From positions 62,001 to 126,000 of the forward strand of contig JANRID010000058.1 in NCBI GenBank assembly GCA_033765305.1: a stretch of 64,000 bases of DNA, read 5' to 3'. This DNA is from RDXT01 sp033765305 (lineage in GTDB: Bacteria > Bacteroidota > Bacteroidia > J057). Shown here piece after piece: positions 41,380 to 50,878 of this stretch (positions are counted from its first letter, which is position 1; every line of letters begins with the position of its first letter). Under the pieces are notes generated by a model. That model made no database searches. It saw nothing but the letters and a program-made list of their open reading frames with translations, and was not told the origin of the DNA. The translations under genes and the position numbers were made by a program.

Positions 41380-41947
41380 CGCGGCGGATGTCCTGCAGGA
41401 TGAGGACGCGGGAGTTGACGGGGGAAATGCCGAAGACGGTGATGGTCTCGTCCCAGTACTTTTTGACGATGCCGTTGAGGCCGCCGGGCACACGGATATC
41501 GTAGGGCACGCGGTTGCCGGCTTCGTCGGCGAGCTGAATCCAGCTGCTGGCGGCATCTGCGAAGCACAATTTACCCGTCACCTCCACCGGCTCGCCGCCG
41601 GTCTGATCGGCCCGGGCCAGCATCAGGCGGCGCTGGACTTCTTCCATGACATCGCGCAGCTCCTCGGCGATATCGGCAGGCGGCTCGCCTGCGAGGCCGA
41701 GGCTGGCGAGCTTTTCAGCCTCCCGGTACGAGCCAGCATGCATGGCCAGGGTTGCTGCACTGCGCAGCAGCACGGAACGGGTAGGCTCGGCATCCAGATT
41801 GCCGGCCATCAGGAGCGCGGCTTCGCGCTCCAGCTCGAAGGCCTGCCGGAACAGCTCCAGCGCCTCCTGCGCCAAGCCGCGCCTGCGCTGCAGGAACGCA
41901 TGTTCCGCAACGTTCATCGCTTCTTCATGGAGCACGGCTGCATTCAT
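41372..41947 (-). CDS. Uncharacterised protein, second gene of a pair
   Basis: This 191-residue protein is not recognised. The first 90 residues form two or three helical hairpins like a degenerate TPR (AEHAFLQRRRGLAQEALELF, then LLRSAATLAMHAGSYREAEKLA). The last 70 residues look like a small beta-barrel or OB-like unit (VEVTGKLCFADAASSWIQLAD, DETITVFGISPVNSRVLIL). Its start overlaps the stop of the gene at 41944 as ATGA, so the two act together. Convergent to sbcC. A toxin-antitoxin-like or regulator role would be a guess. Confidence 0.65.
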   Translation of the reverse strand: MNAAVLHEEAMNVAEHAFLQRRRGLAQEALELFRQAFELEREAALLMAGNLDAEPTRSVLLRSAATLAMHAGSYREAEKLASLGLAGEPPADIAEELRDVMEEVQRRLMLARADQTGGEPVEVTGKLCFADAASSWIQLADEAGNRVPYDIRVPGGLNGIVKKYWDETITVFGISPVNSRVLILQDIRRAG

Positions 41948-42474
41948 CGCTGTCCGGTATATGCCTCTAAGTTACTGAATTCTACCACAATCACAATAGC
42001 GGGCAGGCCCGTACCTGCTGATTTACGTGTTTGTTCTACTTTGGTTTGAAAGCGGTACTGCGCCTTGCCGGCATCGCCGCGCGCAATGCCGGAGATTTCC
42101 AGCCGGGCCGCATCCTGAAACGGAGGCCCTTCCCCCTGTTTTCCGAGCCAGTAATCGAAGCCGGTGCCTTTGACCGACCTGCGGATAACCGTGTAATCGG
42201 TCAGCATCAGAAGCAGGGAAATGGCCAGCCCGGTCGCGCCAAACTCCGTGGCCTCATCCGGATCGCCCCAGGCCTGCCAGGCCTCCGGAGGCTGCGGACC
42301 TTCCCAATGCACAGGAAGCACCCGCTGCCAGCCGCCGATGACCCGGAGCTGACAGCCCGGCTGGTGTCCCGCCCGTTCGAGGCAGACGGCACAGGCCTCG
42401 GCCAGCAGGGCGCCGAATGCCGGCGAGAGGCCCGGCAGCCCCCCTGAAAGACGCTGCGGTTCGAGCGCTTGCAT
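41944..42474 (-). CDS. Uncharacterised protein, first gene of a pair
   Basis: This 176-residue protein starts at ATG 42474 (MQALEPQRLSGGLPGLSP); a TTG two codons earlier is less likely. No domain is recognised. The N-terminal half contains ACAVCLERAGHQPGCQL, which holds two to three cysteines; the middle has a hydrophobic segment ATGLAISLLLMLTDYTVI; and the C-terminal half is beta-rich (GTGFDYWLGK, LEISGIARGDAGKAQYRFQ-type). It is followed by its coupled partner at 41372. A TACCTTTG box lies just before the start, implying a leaderless message. Confidence 0.6.
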   Translation of the reverse strand: MQALEPQRLSGGLPGLSPAFGALLAEACAVCLERAGHQPGCQLRVIGGWQRVLPVHWEGPQPPEAWQAWGDPDEATEFGATGLAISLLLMLTDYTVIRRSVKGTGFDYWLGKQGEGPPFQDAARLEISGIARGDAGKAQYRFQTKVEQTRKSAGTGLPAIVIVVEFSNLEAYTGQR

Positions 42475-42477
42475 GCC

Positions 42478-42485
42478 CAAAGGTA
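42478..42485 (-). promoter_or_regulatory. -7 box of the unknown gene pair
   Basis: On the minus strand, TACCTTTG matches TAnnTTTG exactly and ends 3 bases before the ATG at 42474. No TTTG box is found about 19 bases upstream. A leaderless start is implied if it is used. Confidence 0.4.
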
Positions 42486-42533
42486 CAGGATCGCCGCAGA
42501 CACCGCTCCGGCAACATGAATTTTTTACTAGAA

Positions 42534-42565
42534 GTTGTATTCCATGTCCGGATCTGCTACCTTGA
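42534..42565 (+). promoter_or_regulatory. Possible promoter of the CHAP-like gene
   Basis: GTTG (42534-42537) and TACCTTGA (42558-42565) lie 20 bases apart on the plus strand, 36 bases before the ATG at 42602. The -7 box differs from consensus at two places. Confidence 0.35.
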
Positions 42566-42601
42566 ACTGCATTCTTCCCTCAGTTTTCCTACACAATCCG
42601 T

Positions 42602-43345
42602 ATGCAAGACCTTGTTCAAATCGCCACGGGCGAAATCGGGGTTCAGGAAATCACCGGACCCCAGCACAACGAACGTATCCTCCAGTATGCCCGCGAAGTG
42701 GGATTCGGTTCCTGGTACACCTCGGACGAAACGCCCTGGTGCAGCCTGTTTCTGAACTGGGTCGCCTACCGCGGCGGATACGAGCGCAGCAACAATGGCA
42801 TGGCCTCCTCCTGGTCCACCCTCGGCGAAGCGGTCACCGATCCGCAGCCCGGCGATGTGGTGCTGCTCACCAGCGGCCCCGGCAGCACGCGGGTCACGCA
42901 CGTCGGCCTGTTCGTGAGCTTCAACGACGACCGTACCCGGATCAATGTCCTGGGCGGCAATCAAAGCAATACGGTCAATATTGCCGGCTTCCGCACCACG
43001 CAGCTCGTCGGCTACCGCCGCCTGCGCAAAACAGGCGCCGCCGTGCAGGGCGACTCCGCCAACGAGGCCCAAAAAAGCCCGGCCCAGCCTGCCTCGCCTG
43101 CTGGGGTAGAGGATACCTCCCTCATCCTGCGCCGCGGCAGCCGCGGTCCTGAAGTCGAAGCGCTGCAGCTGCTCCTCAAGCAGAATGGCTTCGATCCAGG
43201 CGGGATCGACGCTGATTTCGGCGGCAAGACGGAAACTGCGCTCATGGCCTTCCAGCGTACCCTGCCCGGAGCCAGCGCCACCGGCGTGTACGATGCGGCC
43301 ACCCGCGCCGCCCTCGAAGCGCTCTCCGGTCCTTCTACCCGCTGA
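42602..43345 (+). CDS. NlpC/CHAP-like peptidase with peptidoglycan-binding domain
   Basis: This 247-residue protein resembles the TIGR02594 family. The N-terminal cysteine peptidase-like domain (1-about 145) has the active-site cysteine C47 in DETPWCSLFLNWV, the histidine H100 in TRVTHVGLFV and NVLGGNQSN. The C-terminal PG_binding_1 repeat (about 180-245, LRRGSRGPEVEALQLLLKQ, then GGIDADFGGKTETALMAFQ) is joined by a linker rich in A, P and S. There is no signal peptide, so it resembles a phage endolysin or a contractile-system cargo rather than a secreted autolysin. No other phage or secretion genes are nearby. Confidence 0.85.
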   Translation: MQDLVQIATGEIGVQEITGPQHNERILQYAREVGFGSWYTSDETPWCSLFLNWVAYRGGYERSNNGMASSWSTLGEAVTDPQPGDVVLLTSGPGSTRVTHVGLFVSFNDDRTRINVLGGNQSNTVNIAGFRTTQLVGYRRLRKTGAAVQGDSANEAQKSPAQPASPAGVEDTSLILRRGSRGPEVEALQLLLKQNGFDPGGIDADFGGKTETALMAFQRTLPGASATGVYDAATRAALEALSGPSTR

Positions 43346-43348
43346 TTG

Positions 43349-44866
43349 TCAGACTACTGGCGAAGATTCGCCCCGCGTCCGGATGACCCAGAGCCCTGCC
43401 ATGGTCAGCAGGGCATTGAGCGGCAGCTTCTCGAAGCTGAACGTATAGCCCCATCGCGGGCTGTTGAGCTGGATCAGATACGTCAGTGCTACTGCCAGCA
43501 GGCATACCAGCGGCGCCCAGGCATCGCGGATGCGGTAGCGTGTCAGCATGCCGAAGGCAAATAAGCCCAGCAGCGGCCCGTAGGTGTAGGTCGCTACATC
43601 GAAGATGGTGTCGATGACCGCAGGGTTGTTCAGCGAACGGGCGCCGATGACGATGAACACCATCAGCAGCGCGAAGCCGATATGCACCCCGATCCGGATA
43701 TTCCGGTGACGGGTGCTCTGCATGTGTGCCTTGAATCCCAGCAGATCGATGCAGAATGAGGTTGTGAGCGCCGTCAGTGCAGAGTCGGCGCTGGAATAGG
43801 CCGCCGCAATGATCCCGATCACGAAGAGCAGCGCCACCGCCGGGCCCAGGTGGTTGAAGGCCAGCAGGGGAAACAGCTCGTCGGTCCGGCTCCGGCAGAT
43901 GAGTTCCCCCGTCGCCGGATCAGCTATCTTCACCGCGCAACCTGGCTCGAATACAGCCTGCACGATCCCCGTCTGCTCCCCGTACACATACAGGAGGGTG
44001 CCCAGGCTCAGAAAGAGCATGTTCACCAGCACCAGCACAGCGGAGAAAGTCAGCATATTCTTCTGCGCGTCGCGCAAGGTTCTGCAGGTCAGGTTTTTCT
44101 GCATCATGTCCTGATCCAGGCCGGTCATCGTCAGCGCAATGAAGGCCCCGCCCGTGAATTGCTTGAAGAAATGATTGCCTTTGCTCCAGTCCCAGTGCCC
44201 GACCTGCGAATAGGCGCTTTCGCTCACGGTCCGGACCAGTTCGCCTGCCCCCAGATTCAGCTCCCGCCCGATCAGCCACACAACTGCGCCTGCGCCCGCT
44301 ACGAAGGCAAAGGTCTGGAGCATATCGGTCCAGATAACCGTTTGCACCCCGCTCCGGAAGGTATAGACGAAAATCAGCCCGATGGACAGCAGCACATTGA
44401 GCCCGAAGGGCAGCCCCAGGGGGTCGAAAACGGCCAGTTGCAGCACCAGGGCTACCAGATAGAGCCGCAGGCTGGAGCCCAGGAGCCGGGAAATGAGGAA
44501 AAAGACGGCGCCGGTGCGGTAGGATACCCCCCCGAAGCGCTGCTCCAGGTAGCTGTAGATCGAAATGAGGTTCAGCCGGTAATACAAGGGCATCAGCACC
44601 GTTGCGATGACCAGATACCCCAGCAGATAGCCGAATACCATCTGCAGATAGGCCCACTGGTCGAATCCGACCTTGCCCGGCACTGACACGAAGGTCACGC
44701 CGGAAATGCTGGCGCCGATCATGCCGATGGCCACCACCAGCCAGGGCGAATTCCGGTTGGCGGTGAAAAAGGTGGCATTGTCGGACTTGCGGCCGGTGAT
44801 CAGGGAAATGACGACCAGCAGCGCCATATAGCCCGCCATGGCGAGCAGGATCTGAAACGGATTCAT
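43349..44866 (-). CDS. Sodium:solute symporter family protein
   Basis: This 505-residue SSS-family transporter has about 13 transmembrane helices. Family features seen are FFTANRNSPWLVVAIGMIGA, the sodium-site region WAYLQMVFGYLLGY, ALTMTGLDQDMMQKNLTC, and IGIIAAAYSSADSALTALT near residue 360, the second sodium-site motif. The solute is unknown; in Bacteroidota, such proteins take up sugars, sialic acid or amino acids. It faces the CHAP-like gene tail to tail with 3 bases between stops. The only in-frame start that fits is ATG 44866. Confidence 0.9.
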   Translation of the reverse strand: MNPFQILLAMAGYMALLVVISLITGRKSDNATFFTANRNSPWLVVAIGMIGASISGVTFVSVPGKVGFDQWAYLQMVFGYLLGYLVIATVLMPLYYRLNLISIYSYLEQRFGGVSYRTGAVFFLISRLLGSSLRLYLVALVLQLAVFDPLGLPFGLNVLLSIGLIFVYTFRSGVQTVIWTDMLQTFAFVAGAGAVVWLIGRELNLGAGELVRTVSESAYSQVGHWDWSKGNHFFKQFTGGAFIALTMTGLDQDMMQKNLTCRTLRDAQKNMLTFSAVLVLVNMLFLSLGTLLYVYGEQTGIVQAVFEPGCAVKIADPATGELICRSRTDELFPLLAFNHLGPAVALLFVIGIIAAAYSSADSALTALTTSFCIDLLGFKAHMQSTRHRNIRIGVHIGFALLMVFIVIGARSLNNPAVIDTIFDVATYTYGPLLGLFAFGMLTRYRIRDAWAPLVCLLAVALTYLIQLNSPRWGYTFSFEKLPLNALLTMAGLWVIRTRGESSPVV

Positions 44867-44938
44867 GCGGAAGGGTGGATCGGGTGGCGGGAATGGCTGC
44901 CATAATACGGGAAAATCCGCTCATGCGGAAATGCTGTG

Positions 44939-47900
44939 TCAGGCGGGCTCCCGGAGCAGCTTCAGGATAGCTTCGATTTCGGCATCGGCATGCAGATGCC
45001 AGTTGCGTGCCCAGACCCGGTGGAGCCGCCAGCCGTTGCGCTCCAGCAGCTGCCGGCGGTACACTTCGCGCTCCTTGCTGCTGACGCCGCCGAAGTACAG
45101 GCTGCCCTCGCATTCGATGCCAAGCAGATAGCGCTCCGTCTGCGGATCGCGCACGGCCAGATCGAGCCGGTAGCGGGTAGCGCCCACGGCGCGCTCCACG
45201 GCATAGCCTGCTGCTTCGAGCCGGGCGGCCACCGCTTCAGCCAGGGGGTTGGGCTCCGGGCGGAGCAAGGCAGTGCCTGCGGCAGCCTGCTCCGGCAGGA
45301 AACCCTGGCTGGTCCGCTGCGCATACATGAGATAGTCGCGCAGCAGGCGCGGACCCGCGTGCGCGAGGTGGTCCACGGCCAGCTGATGCGGCTGAAAGCT
45401 GCATACCACGATGCAGCCCCGGCGCGCACGGGTAATGGCGACGTTGAGGCGGTTTTCGCCGCCGGCAAGGTTCAGCAGACCAAACTGCGCCTGCAGGCGT
45501 CCGGCAGCGTCCGGCGCATAGCCGATGGAAAACAGGATGATGTCCCGCTCATCGCCCTGCACATTCTCGATATTCTTGATGAACAGACTTTGGTCGTCTG
45601 TGCCGGTACGGCGGCTCAGGCTTTGCTGGACTTGCGCATAGGCGGCCGGATCGGACACCGCAAGGGATTCGAGCCGCGCCTCCAGGACATCGCGGATCAG
45701 TTCCTGCTGATGATAATTAAAGGTAACGACGCCAAGCGAGGGCTGGCCGGGTTTCCGGGCCAGTTCGAGCACCAGCGATGCCACCTGTTCCGCCTCAGGC
45801 CGGTTGCTGTGCTGCTCCCACACCCCCTGCACCTGCACCCAGCGAATCGGCGGCTGGTCTTCGGGGTCCGCAGCGGCCAGCGGAGCCATCTGCAGGCGGC
45901 CCTCGTAGAAGTGCATGTTGGAGAAATGGATCAGCGGCGCGTAGCGGGAGCGGTAATGCCAGTTCAGGTGGACAGGCTCGCAGCGGGCGCGGGCCAGTTC
46001 GAGCAGACTGGCCGCTTCCAGCGCAGGCGCATCCTCCAGCCAGGACGCCTCATCGTCGTCCCGCCGCACGCGGTACAGGTCCAGGGGCGGAAGCTGCTTG
46101 TCGTCGCCGGCAATGATGGCCTGCCGGGCCCGCATCAGCACGGGAATGGCCCGTTCGGCGAAGCATTGCGAAGCCTCGTCGAAGATCACCAGATCGAACA
46201 GGTCCGGCTGCATGGGAAACACCGCCGCTACCGACTCCGGCGATGCCAGCCAAAGCGGGGCTGCCTCGCGCAGCCCGCGGCTCCAGGTTTCCTGCACCAG
46301 CTTGCGCAGGGTCCACACGCGGCGTTTTTTGCTTACCTGATGCAGAATTTCGCGGTAATTGACCGGATTGTTCAGGCGGTTGTACTCGCCGTGTGCCAGC
46401 ATCCGCTCCTGCACCCGCCGGGCGATGATTTCAGGCGCCAGCGCGCGGGCTGCTTCCAGCTTTTCCGCAAACAGGCTCCCCTGCCGCCGCCAGGCCCGCG
46501 AACTGACCTGCGCCAGCACCGGATGCGTCTGTTCCAGCCGGGCGATCCAGTGCACCTGCACACTGTTCCGGACCCGGATGATCAGTTCGGCTTCGGCTAT
46601 CTCTTCCTCCAGCAGCGGCTGCACGGCGTCGATGAGGTCCCGTTCAGCTGCCGTGCAGCTGTCCAGCAGGCTGTCCAGGCGGCACAATTCCTCCGCATCC
46701 GCCAGAAAGGCAGTCCGCAGCGCCGCAATTTCGGGCCCCTCCGGTTCGCGGACGGCTGCGCGCAGCCAGGCCAGCTGATCGGCATGCAGCCACTCGGCCC
46801 AGCGGATTTCGTGCGCCTGCAAGTCTGCCGTGAACCGCTCCAGTTCCCCGATCCACTGCATCGAGCGCTGCCAGGCCTGCATCTCCAGCTTGCCGCCGGT
46901 GAAGCGGGGGCGGATGGATTTGAAGTAGGTGATCCCTTTGAGCGATTCCCATGCGTGGGCGGCCTGCTGCTTTGCCGCAAGCCACTGCTGCTTGTCCCGG
47001 AGCGGAGCCAGAAGCGGGAAATCTCCCCAGAAAGCAGTTTCATGCAGCTTGCCGTACAGCCGCTGCAGCCGCGAAAAGACCTGAACCTCGGCAGCCAGGA
47101 TCCCGGCAGTTTCTGCCGTCAGGGCAGCTCCGCTGCGGCTGAGGATGTTCCGCAGAAACCAGCGCGCGCGCAAAAACCCAAGCGACAGCCAGCGGAGCGG
47201 GCTGTGCATGTATTGCTGGTACATCGCCGTGTGCCGGCTCAGGCTGTCAGCCCATTTCCAGTCCTCGTCGCCCAGGTACTGGCAGCGGCTCAGCGCTTCC
47301 AGCGACTGCGAAAACCGCTTGAGGGTCTCGCGCACCGCAGGCGGTTTTTCCCCGTCTAGCTGCAGGGCTTCGATGCCTTCGCGGACCGGCGGGTCCTGGA
47401 GATAGCGGTCGGCGAGCCGGAATACGGCGATACGCTCCCGGTTGAGCACTTCCTCGGTCAGGCGGGTGCCCAGCGGCTCCTGCAGGCGGAGATAGGTGTT
47501 CCGGAGTTCGGCCAATGTGGCTGGCAGCATTTCGAGCTGCTGCTTCAGTTCTTCCAGTTCCGTCCGCTGATAGTGCGCGAAGGACTTCCGCCGGTACCAG
47601 ACATAGGAGCGGTCGAAATATTCCCGGTAATCCCAAACCGCCCGCAGCCGCTGGAGAAATGCTTCGAGCCGGGCCGCATCGAGCTGGCCGGCAGCCTCGG
47701 ATACCGGCAGCACCCGCTGTGCCGGGTCGGTGCGGAGGTAGAGCTCATGCGCTGAAAGGCCGAAGGGCTCCCGGCTGGTGAGTGCCCGGTGCAGCTCGTC
47801 GAAGGTCCGGCCCAGCTGATCCGCCTCATGGGTGTAGAGCTTGTAGGCATGCTCCCGGCTGGTGATATTGAAATCGCGCACCGATTCGCGGATGCCTTCG

Positions 47901-49057
47901 ATATCTTCCAGCTCGCGGCGCAGGCGGTCGTAAATAGCAGGGCGGTCGTGCCGGTGGTCGTGCACCAGCACGGAAAACCGGTCCAGCCCCAGGGCTTCGA
48001 GCCGTTTGTGCACGACATCCAGCGCGGCGCGTTTCTGCGAAACGACCAGCACCTTGCGGCCGTGCGCCAGCGCCTGGGCCACCAGATTCACAATGACCTG
48101 CGACTTGCCGGTGCCGGGCGGGCCATAGAGCACCAGCGAGCCGCCCTGCCGCGCCCGCAGCAGCGCAGCTTCCTGCGAGGCGTCCGTCTGTGTCACCAGA
48201 TAGCGGTCCTCTTCTTTCATCCGCGCATGCGGCGGTTCCTGCGGCGAGGCCGCAGCGCCGCCGATCCAGGCCTCGAGGGGAAACGAATCCGGATTCCGCT
48301 CCAGCAGCTCGTAATCCTGCAGCAGCGCAGAGTCCGACTGCGGAAACATCCCCAGCACCGCCTGCGGGCGGAAGGTCAATACCCCCGGCTGCATGGCTTC
48401 GAGCGCGGATTTGAGATAGTCCGGACAGGCCTCCAGGCTCCGGTCGAAGAGGCGCGGATTGAAGTTGACCTCCAGATCATACTGCTTGATCCGGGCATAC
48501 AGCTGGTTGAGCCAGCCGAGCCAGTCGGAGGAAGCGTCGATCTCCTCCTCCCAGAAATCCGGATGCAGCCGGACCCCCTGAAACTGCTCGTAAGCCAGAA
48601 AAAAGGTCCGGTTGAAGGCAACCGGCTGATCTTTCGGAATTTCAAGCTGCCAGCGGGGCCGGCTCTGGAGATTGCGCAGCAGCCGCACGGGAAAGAGCAG
48701 CACCGGGCATCGGACCAGCGATCCGTCCAGAAAGCGCCCTTCCACAAAGGGATAGCCCAGATAGAGGTCGTAAGAGCCGCTTTCTTCGAACAGGCTGCTG
48801 GCGCTGCGGTAGATCTGATTCAGACGGCGGTCCGCCAGATTGGTTGCGGCGTGCCGCGGATCGGGCCGGTCGATCAGGGCCAGATCCTTGCCGGCGAGCA
48901 CCCGCTGGAGGAGATCTTCCGGCGAGAGCCCATTCAGAAAGCCCAGATCCCGCAGGTCGATATCCCGCCGGGGGCTCAGCCGCGGCAGGCAGAGCGAGCG
49001 GTTTCCCTGGCTGAGGTTGGTCAGCCTGAGCTTATACGTATGGAGAATGGGCCGCAT
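44939..49057 (-). CDS. Large SF1 helicase with C-terminal nuclease domain
   Basis: This 1372-residue protein contains a superfamily 1 helicase core related to UPF1/DNA2-like AAA_11/AAA_12 proteins: Walker A YGPPGTGKSQV (311-321), motif II IFDEASQCF with IIAGDDKQLPP, and later motifs (NVQGDERDIILFSIGYA, LNVAITRARRGC). The first 280 residues form a DUF4011-like N-terminal domain. The last 80 residues have a Vsr/MTES_1575-like nuclease pattern (YRLDLAVRDPQT, LLGIECEG). Such DUF4011 helicase-nucleases are often counted as defence candidates. It stands alone between a symporter and a lipoprotein gene. Confidence 0.88.
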   Translation of the reverse strand: MRPILHTYKLRLTNLSQGNRSLCLPRLSPRRDIDLRDLGFLNGLSPEDLLQRVLAGKDLALIDRPDPRHAATNLADRRLNQIYRSASSLFEESGSYDLYLGYPFVEGRFLDGSLVRCPVLLFPVRLLRNLQSRPRWQLEIPKDQPVAFNRTFFLAYEQFQGVRLHPDFWEEEIDASSDWLGWLNQLYARIKQYDLEVNFNPRLFDRSLEACPDYLKSALEAMQPGVLTFRPQAVLGMFPQSDSALLQDYELLERNPDSFPLEAWIGGAAASPQEPPHARMKEEDRYLVTQTDASQEAALLRARQGGSLVLYGPPGTGKSQVIVNLVAQALAHGRKVLVVSQKRAALDVVHKRLEALGLDRFSVLVHDHRHDRPAIYDRLRRELEDIEGIRESVRDFNITSREHAYKLYTHEADQLGRTFDELHRALTSREPFGLSAHELYLRTDPAQRVLPVSEAAGQLDAARLEAFLQRLRAVWDYREYFDRSYVWYRRKSFAHYQRTELEELKQQLEMLPATLAELRNTYLRLQEPLGTRLTEEVLNRERIAVFRLADRYLQDPPVREGIEALQLDGEKPPAVRETLKRFSQSLEALSRCQYLGDEDWKWADSLSRHTAMYQQYMHSPLRWLSLGFLRARWFLRNILSRSGAALTAETAGILAAEVQVFSRLQRLYGKLHETAFWGDFPLLAPLRDKQQWLAAKQQAAHAWESLKGITYFKSIRPRFTGGKLEMQAWQRSMQWIGELERFTADLQAHEIRWAEWLHADQLAWLRAAVREPEGPEIAALRTAFLADAEELCRLDSLLDSCTAAERDLIDAVQPLLEEEIAEAELIIRVRNSVQVHWIARLEQTHPVLAQVSSRAWRRQGSLFAEKLEAARALAPEIIARRVQERMLAHGEYNRLNNPVNYREILHQVSKKRRVWTLRKLVQETWSRGLREAAPLWLASPESVAAVFPMQPDLFDLVIFDEASQCFAERAIPVLMRARQAIIAGDDKQLPPLDLYRVRRDDDEASWLEDAPALEAASLLELARARCEPVHLNWHYRSRYAPLIHFSNMHFYEGRLQMAPLAAADPEDQPPIRWVQVQGVWEQHSNRPEAEQVASLVLELARKPGQPSLGVVTFNYHQQELIRDVLEARLESLAVSDPAAYAQVQQSLSRRTGTDDQSLFIKNIENVQGDERDIILFSIGYAPDAAGRLQAQFGLLNLAGGENRLNVAITRARRGCIVVCSFQPHQLAVDHLAHAGPRLLRDYLMYAQRTSQGFLPEQAAAGTALLRPEPNPLAEAVAARLEAAGYAVERAVGATRYRLDLAVRDPQTERYLLGIECEGSLYFGGVSSKEREVYRRQLLERNGWRLHRVWARNWHLHADAEIEAILKLLREPA

Positions 49058-49093
49058 AGGGAGTGAATCCCTGCGAAGCTACAAAACAAAGCG

Positions 49094-50878
49094 CTAGTTC
49101 CCGCCAGCCGGACGGCGCGGGCCTGCCGGTGCCGGGGCGCCGGGCGGCGCAGCAGCTTCCGCCCCGCCTTTCCCTGACGGGCCAGAGCTGATTTTCAGCC
49201 GGGTATTCACCTCCACCACATGCCCCTCGAAATCCCAGTTGGCGCGGACCGTCACCGGCTCAGGCGCCTCGAAGATGCGCTCCGGCAGGCGGCTGCGCGG
49301 CAGCGAGCCGGTAGTCCAGATCCCGTTCCCGTCCTGATCCAGGATGATCCGGAAGGTGTAGGCCCCGGCAGGAAGATGCGTAAACTGAAACACGGTATCC
49401 CTTGCGGTGCGCACAATGGCCTTTTTGGAGTCCAGCAGCAGCACGGCCACCGGCCCCTGATAGCTGCTGTCCAGCTTCACCGAGCCGCTCAGGGTGCCCA
49501 GATCTGCAGGATCGAACCAGCCCAGCGGATAGGTATAGACGCTGTCGCTCCCCGCAGCCGGACTGGGCGGCAGGCGGGTCTCCCGCAGGCGGAGCAGGTA
49601 GCTGCCCTTCGGATCCAGCGGCTGGCGGGGGGCTGCGGTGACCCGGAACCCGTCGAAGCGAAGCGCCAGCGGGACCGGCGCCCGCAGGCTGTCCGGGCCG
49701 GAGGATGCCGTGAGGGTAAAGCGTGCGCTGTCTTCCGGGCTGTAGACCCGCCAGGCGGTGAACGTCCAGCAGGCGCAGGCCGGATCGAGCACCGGGCGCT
49801 GGACCAGGGGCTGGGCCGGGTCCCGCTTGCGCAGCGGATTGATCCTCAGCGTTGTATCGCTTCGGAGCCCGATGCTGTCGCGCAGGCCGGCGCATTCGAG
49901 CGCAGCCGTCAGGGTATCAGGCATCCGGATCAGGAGCTCTTTGTCCGTCCCTCCGGCCCATGTGAACAGCAGCGAATCCTGGATCAGCACACCGCTCGTG
50001 TCCCGCAGCGCGAAACGGGCCGAATCCAGGCGCAGGCTTTCGCTGAAGCGCAGCGAAAGCGCTTGCGGATGCATCCAGCCATAGCTGCGCACGGCAGGCG
50101 GCAGCTCATCCGGCAGAAAGGCGTACAGGATCAGGGTATCCCGGCGGGCGGCGGAGTCGGGCCAGCGGTAGGGCTGAGCCGCCGGCATGGCGATGATTTC
50201 AGACGGCTGGCTGTAGGTGTTGGACTGGTCAGCGTCCACCACCCCGAGGATGGCATACGGCACGCGCCGCAAATACTGGAAATTAAAGGCCCCGGCATCG
50301 GAGGCCTTTGTCAGATAAGCCGGGCGTTTGCCGGTAAACTGCTGCTGCTGAATGCTGTCTGCATCGAAGAGCAGGAGCTTCACATCCTTTTGCCCCTGGC
50401 CGATGACCGGACCGAGCACCTGCCCCTGGAGCGAAAGGCTGTCCAGCACCTCGCCGGTGCTGAAGGCCAGGGAGTAGGCCGTTTTCATTTCAGACCCTTC
50501 GTGGTTGTCCTTGATCCCGGTGAGGGTCACCACATAGGTAGTATTGGGCCGCAGGTCTTCATTGAAACGCAGGGTAAAGCGCCGGTAGCTGTCGCTGAAG
50601 CGCAGTTCGGGCCGCAGCACGAAGGGAGAGATGAAGACCTCCTTGTTCATGGCCGGCTTGCGGATAGCTTCGTCGAAATAGAAGGTGACCTCTTTCCCGT
50701 CGAAACGCAGGGAAGCACTGTCCGGTGCCGTGCGGAGCACGCGGGGCGGCTGCTCGTCGCGGGGGCCGCCGGTGGGGCTGATCGGCTGGGCGCAGCTGAA
50801 TGCCAGCGCCAGGCCGGCCAGCATCAGCGGGGCGTACGGAGATAATACAGGGAGAGCAGCAAGGCGAAACTTCCGCAT
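49094..50878 (-). CDS. Ig-like domain lipoprotein
   Basis: This 594-residue lipoprotein has a positively charged start (MRKFRLAALP), a hydrophobic stretch and a lipobox LAFSC with C29. An Ig-like domain of the SbsA/Ig_5 type follows (ISPTGGPRDEQPPRVL, DGKEVTFYFDEAIR), a set common in Bacteroidota outer-membrane lipoproteins. The rest repeats beta-sandwich-like stretches (FRFDGFRV-type) with few helices and ends in a proline-rich tail. The start at 50878 is preferred because it gives the signal peptide. It overlaps the preceding gene by 55 bases. Function is unknown; surface or periplasmic anchoring is likely. Confidence 0.88.
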   Translation of the reverse strand: MRKFRLAALPVLSPYAPLMLAGLALAFSCAQPISPTGGPRDEQPPRVLRTAPDSASLRFDGKEVTFYFDEAIRKPAMNKEVFISPFVLRPELRFSDSYRRFTLRFNEDLRPNTTYVVTLTGIKDNHEGSEMKTAYSLAFSTGEVLDSLSLQGQVLGPVIGQGQKDVKLLLFDADSIQQQQFTGKRPAYLTKASDAGAFNFQYLRRVPYAILGVVDADQSNTYSQPSEIIAMPAAQPYRWPDSAARRDTLILYAFLPDELPPAVRSYGWMHPQALSLRFSESLRLDSARFALRDTSGVLIQDSLLFTWAGGTDKELLIRMPDTLTAALECAGLRDSIGLRSDTTLRINPLRKRDPAQPLVQRPVLDPACACWTFTAWRVYSPEDSARFTLTASSGPDSLRAPVPLALRFDGFRVTAAPRQPLDPKGSYLLRLRETRLPPSPAAGSDSVYTYPLGWFDPADLGTLSGSVKLDSSYQGPVAVLLLDSKKAIVRTARDTVFQFTHLPAGAYTFRIILDQDGNGIWTTGSLPRSRLPERIFEAPEPVTVRANWDFEGHVVEVNTRLKISSGPSGKGGAEAAAPPGAPAPAGPRRPAGGN

